Below, piece after piece: positions 62,888 through 64,000 of a stretch of 64,000 nt of DNA. Position numbers and translations under genes: made by a program. Numbering within the stretch: the first letter of the stretch is position 1; every line of letters begins with the position of its first letter. The notes below the pieces were generated by a model. The model was not told the DNA's origin, ran no database searches, and saw nothing but the letters and a program-made list of their open reading frames with translations. The stretch is from Mesosutterella faecium. GTDB taxonomy: Bacteria > Pseudomonadota > Gammaproteobacteria > Burkholderiales > Burkholderiaceae_F. The stretch covers positions 168,326-232,325 of the forward strand of contig NZ_JAKZJU020000002.1 in the NCBI RefSeq assembly GCF_022809315.2, read 5' to 3'.

Positions 62888-63350
62888 GGTTGAGGTTCTC
62901 TTATAAAAATAATGTTCGTCTGGATGCCGCTTTCGGGCCCGGGCGGCGGCTCAGGGGGCTCGCCTGGAACGGGCTTTTGGGGAAAAGCGTGACGAAAGGC
63001 AATGATTTTAACTGTTTCCCGCGTGTTTTTGGCACGGGCGGTTCGCTTCAGGGGGCGAGCCTTCCCCGACGTCCGGCGTCCCGCGGGCTCCGCTGCCCGC
63101 GCCTGGGAGAGCGGCGGTCACATTCGGGGGGCGAAGCGGGAATCGACTCGGCTGCTCTTTGTGATGATGTAGTGCATTTCGGTCGGTTCTTCCGGTGAAG
63201 TGTTGTTCTTGAACCTGCTGAAAAGCTTACCCCATTTCAAAGCGTGAGCCTCTGGTAATACCTCAGAAGGAGGCGGAAAAAACGCTTCACCTGAGAGCGG
63301 CCCGCAGAAAGAGAGGGGCGGGCAATCGAGGGGAAAGCTGCGGCGGTCTA
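62888..63350. promoter_or_regulatory. Upstream region of the methionine-type operon
   Basis: 463 bases with no supported gene. The minus-strand stretch GTTAAAATCATTGCC at about 63010 is AT-rich and may hold the metQ promoter. GC-rich inverted repeats lie further upstream, but no SAM or SAH riboswitch pattern was recognised. Confidence 0.35.
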
Positions 63351-63356
63351 CGCTTT

Positions 63357-63385
63357 TGCAATTTTTGCTGCAACGTGCTAACTTT
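63357..63385 (+). promoter_or_regulatory. tRNA-Gly promoter
   Basis: TTGCAA (63357-63362), a 17-base spacer, then TAACTT (63380-63385), 13 bases before the tRNA. Confidence 0.5.
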
Positions 63386-63398
63386 CACTTCTCGATTT

Positions 63399-63473
63399 GC
63401 GGGTGTCGTATAACGGCTATTACCCCAGCCTTCCAAGCTGGAGACGAGGGTTCGACTCCCTTCACCCGCTCCA
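63399..63473 (+). tRNA. glyT: tRNA-Gly (anticodon TCC)
   Basis: Acceptor arms GCGGGTG and CACCCGC pair perfectly, the anticodon loop is CTTCCAA with TCC as anticodon, the T-arm is GAGGGTTCGACTCCC, and the discriminator T plus CCA is encoded. It reads GGA and GGG codons. It stands alone and is followed by an AT-richer stretch. Confidence 0.95.
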
Positions 63474-63502
63474 CTGAATCTGAAGATTGGGGACTTTGCG
63501 CC

Positions 63503-63958
63503 TCAGGTTTTGTTTTTCTGAGCTTTTTTTGTATTTCGCTCCTTGACACAGCCTTTTCTTCGTAGTCTATAAGTCCCTGAGTTTTGGATTACGTGTTGCA
63601 ACGCTTGGAGTTCTCTTTCTCTGTCCTCGCGTACAGAAAACGGAGTCTTTCCTGCCGCGGCCTCCATGGGACCGGTCTCCGAAAAGGTGCGGGATTCTGC
63701 GTAGCTGTGGGCAGCAGGTTTGATTTTCTCAGGATCTGGTTGTTCATAGATCTTCCCTTCCGGCGTTCGTTCAGGAACAGTCTCTTCAAATCCTGAGTCT
63801 TTCTGCGGTTTCTCGATTCCCTGAGTCTGTCCGGCCAACCGTTCTGTTGTCAGAATCCGGCTGAGGGTGCTAGAGAACTTTCTCTCATATGGATTGTGCT
63901 TTCTGCTAGTGTTGCTTTTGCCTGTGCTCCGGTGCCGATTGGACATCACTGTTGTCAT
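63503..63958 (-). CDS. Hypothetical charged protein
   Basis: A possible 151-residue product, rich in Arg, Lys, Glu, Ser and Thr, with no hydrophobic core and so probably disordered. It matches no family I know. Base composition is less GC-rich than the neighbourhood, and it lies directly behind a tRNA gene, a common landing site for islands. It may be a foreign fragment or no gene at all. Confidence 0.3.
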   Translation of the reverse strand: MTTVMSNRHRSTGKSNTSRKHNPYERKFSSTLSRILTTERLAGQTQGIEKPQKDSGFEETVPERTPEGKIYEQPDPEKIKPAAHSYAESRTFSETGPMEAAAGKTPFSVREDRERELQALQHVIQNSGTYRLRRKGCVKERNTKKAQKNKT

Positions 63959-64000
63959 ATGCGAAAATCAAAAATTTAATTTCGAAATGAGAAAAGCCTT

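Overview
The window looks like a piece of a high-GC betaproteobacterial genome of the Sutterellaceae type (Sutterella, Parasutterella and relatives). This is inferred from two Burkholderiales-type trimeric porins, several LysR regulators, and a metabolism built on C4-dicarboxylates and amino acids with no sugar catabolism in view. Genes for aspartase, argininosuccinate-lyase relatives, three Dcu-type carriers and a Tat-exported fumarate-reductase-like flavoprotein fit an asaccharolytic anaerobic or microaerophilic gut bacterium that respires fumarate.

Layout. 1-5.8 kb: the start of a YgfZ-like gene, a broken DUF4143 ATPase, and a ferric-type ABC operon (solute-binding protein, permease, ATPase) preceded by a Fur-box-like and an FNR-box-like site. 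5.8-6.9 kb: a decayed copper module (frameshifted CsoR repressor, P1B ATPase with an internal deletion). 7-15 kb: a metallophosphoesterase, an esterase, and a LysR/aldo-keto reductase/flavodoxin/hydrolase/cupin cluster. Most of that cluster's structural genes are frameshifted and it is split by an IS1634-type element. 15.3-17.7 kb: rarD followed directly by a degenerate IS3 element. 17.8-25.5 kb: dcuC with a dead lyase gene, queE-queD, and a C-S lyase/DcuC/RidA operon. 26-29.4 kb: a DsbG-like protein and two porins.

30.1-33.8 kb is a plasmid-type replication and partition module. It has a Rep_3 initiator, 15 same-strand iterons, two perfect DnaA boxes around an AT-rich stretch, a ParA ATPase and a ribbon-helix-helix partner that also carries an AT-hook-like motif. 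Related AT-rich palindromic sites recur in the spacers up to 40.4 kb. A second IS1634-type element (34.7-36.6 kb) has a perfect 6-bp target duplication and a tandemly duplicated left end.

36.8-54.9 kb holds the fumarate metabolism: PAP2 phosphatase, flavoprotein reductase, LysR, aspA, LysR, lyase, DcuA/B, a hydrolase that has lost its catalytic Ser and His, EutH, a second lyase, a ureohydrolase, a NimA-like flavoprotein, a flavodoxin-like protein and a flavoprotein remnant. 54.9-64 kb: an MFS exporter, a second PAP2 protein, an amino-acid permease, a methionine-type ABC operon with an embedded M20 amidohydrolase, and tRNA-Gly(TCC).

How the genes work together (inference): aspartase and the lyases release fumarate from imported amino or N-succinyl compounds, Dcu carriers exchange C4-dicarboxylates, and flavoprotein reductases use fumarate or similar acceptors. 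About ten genes are broken, many by single-base shifts. This may be real genome decay or uncorrected sequencing error, and raw reads would decide.
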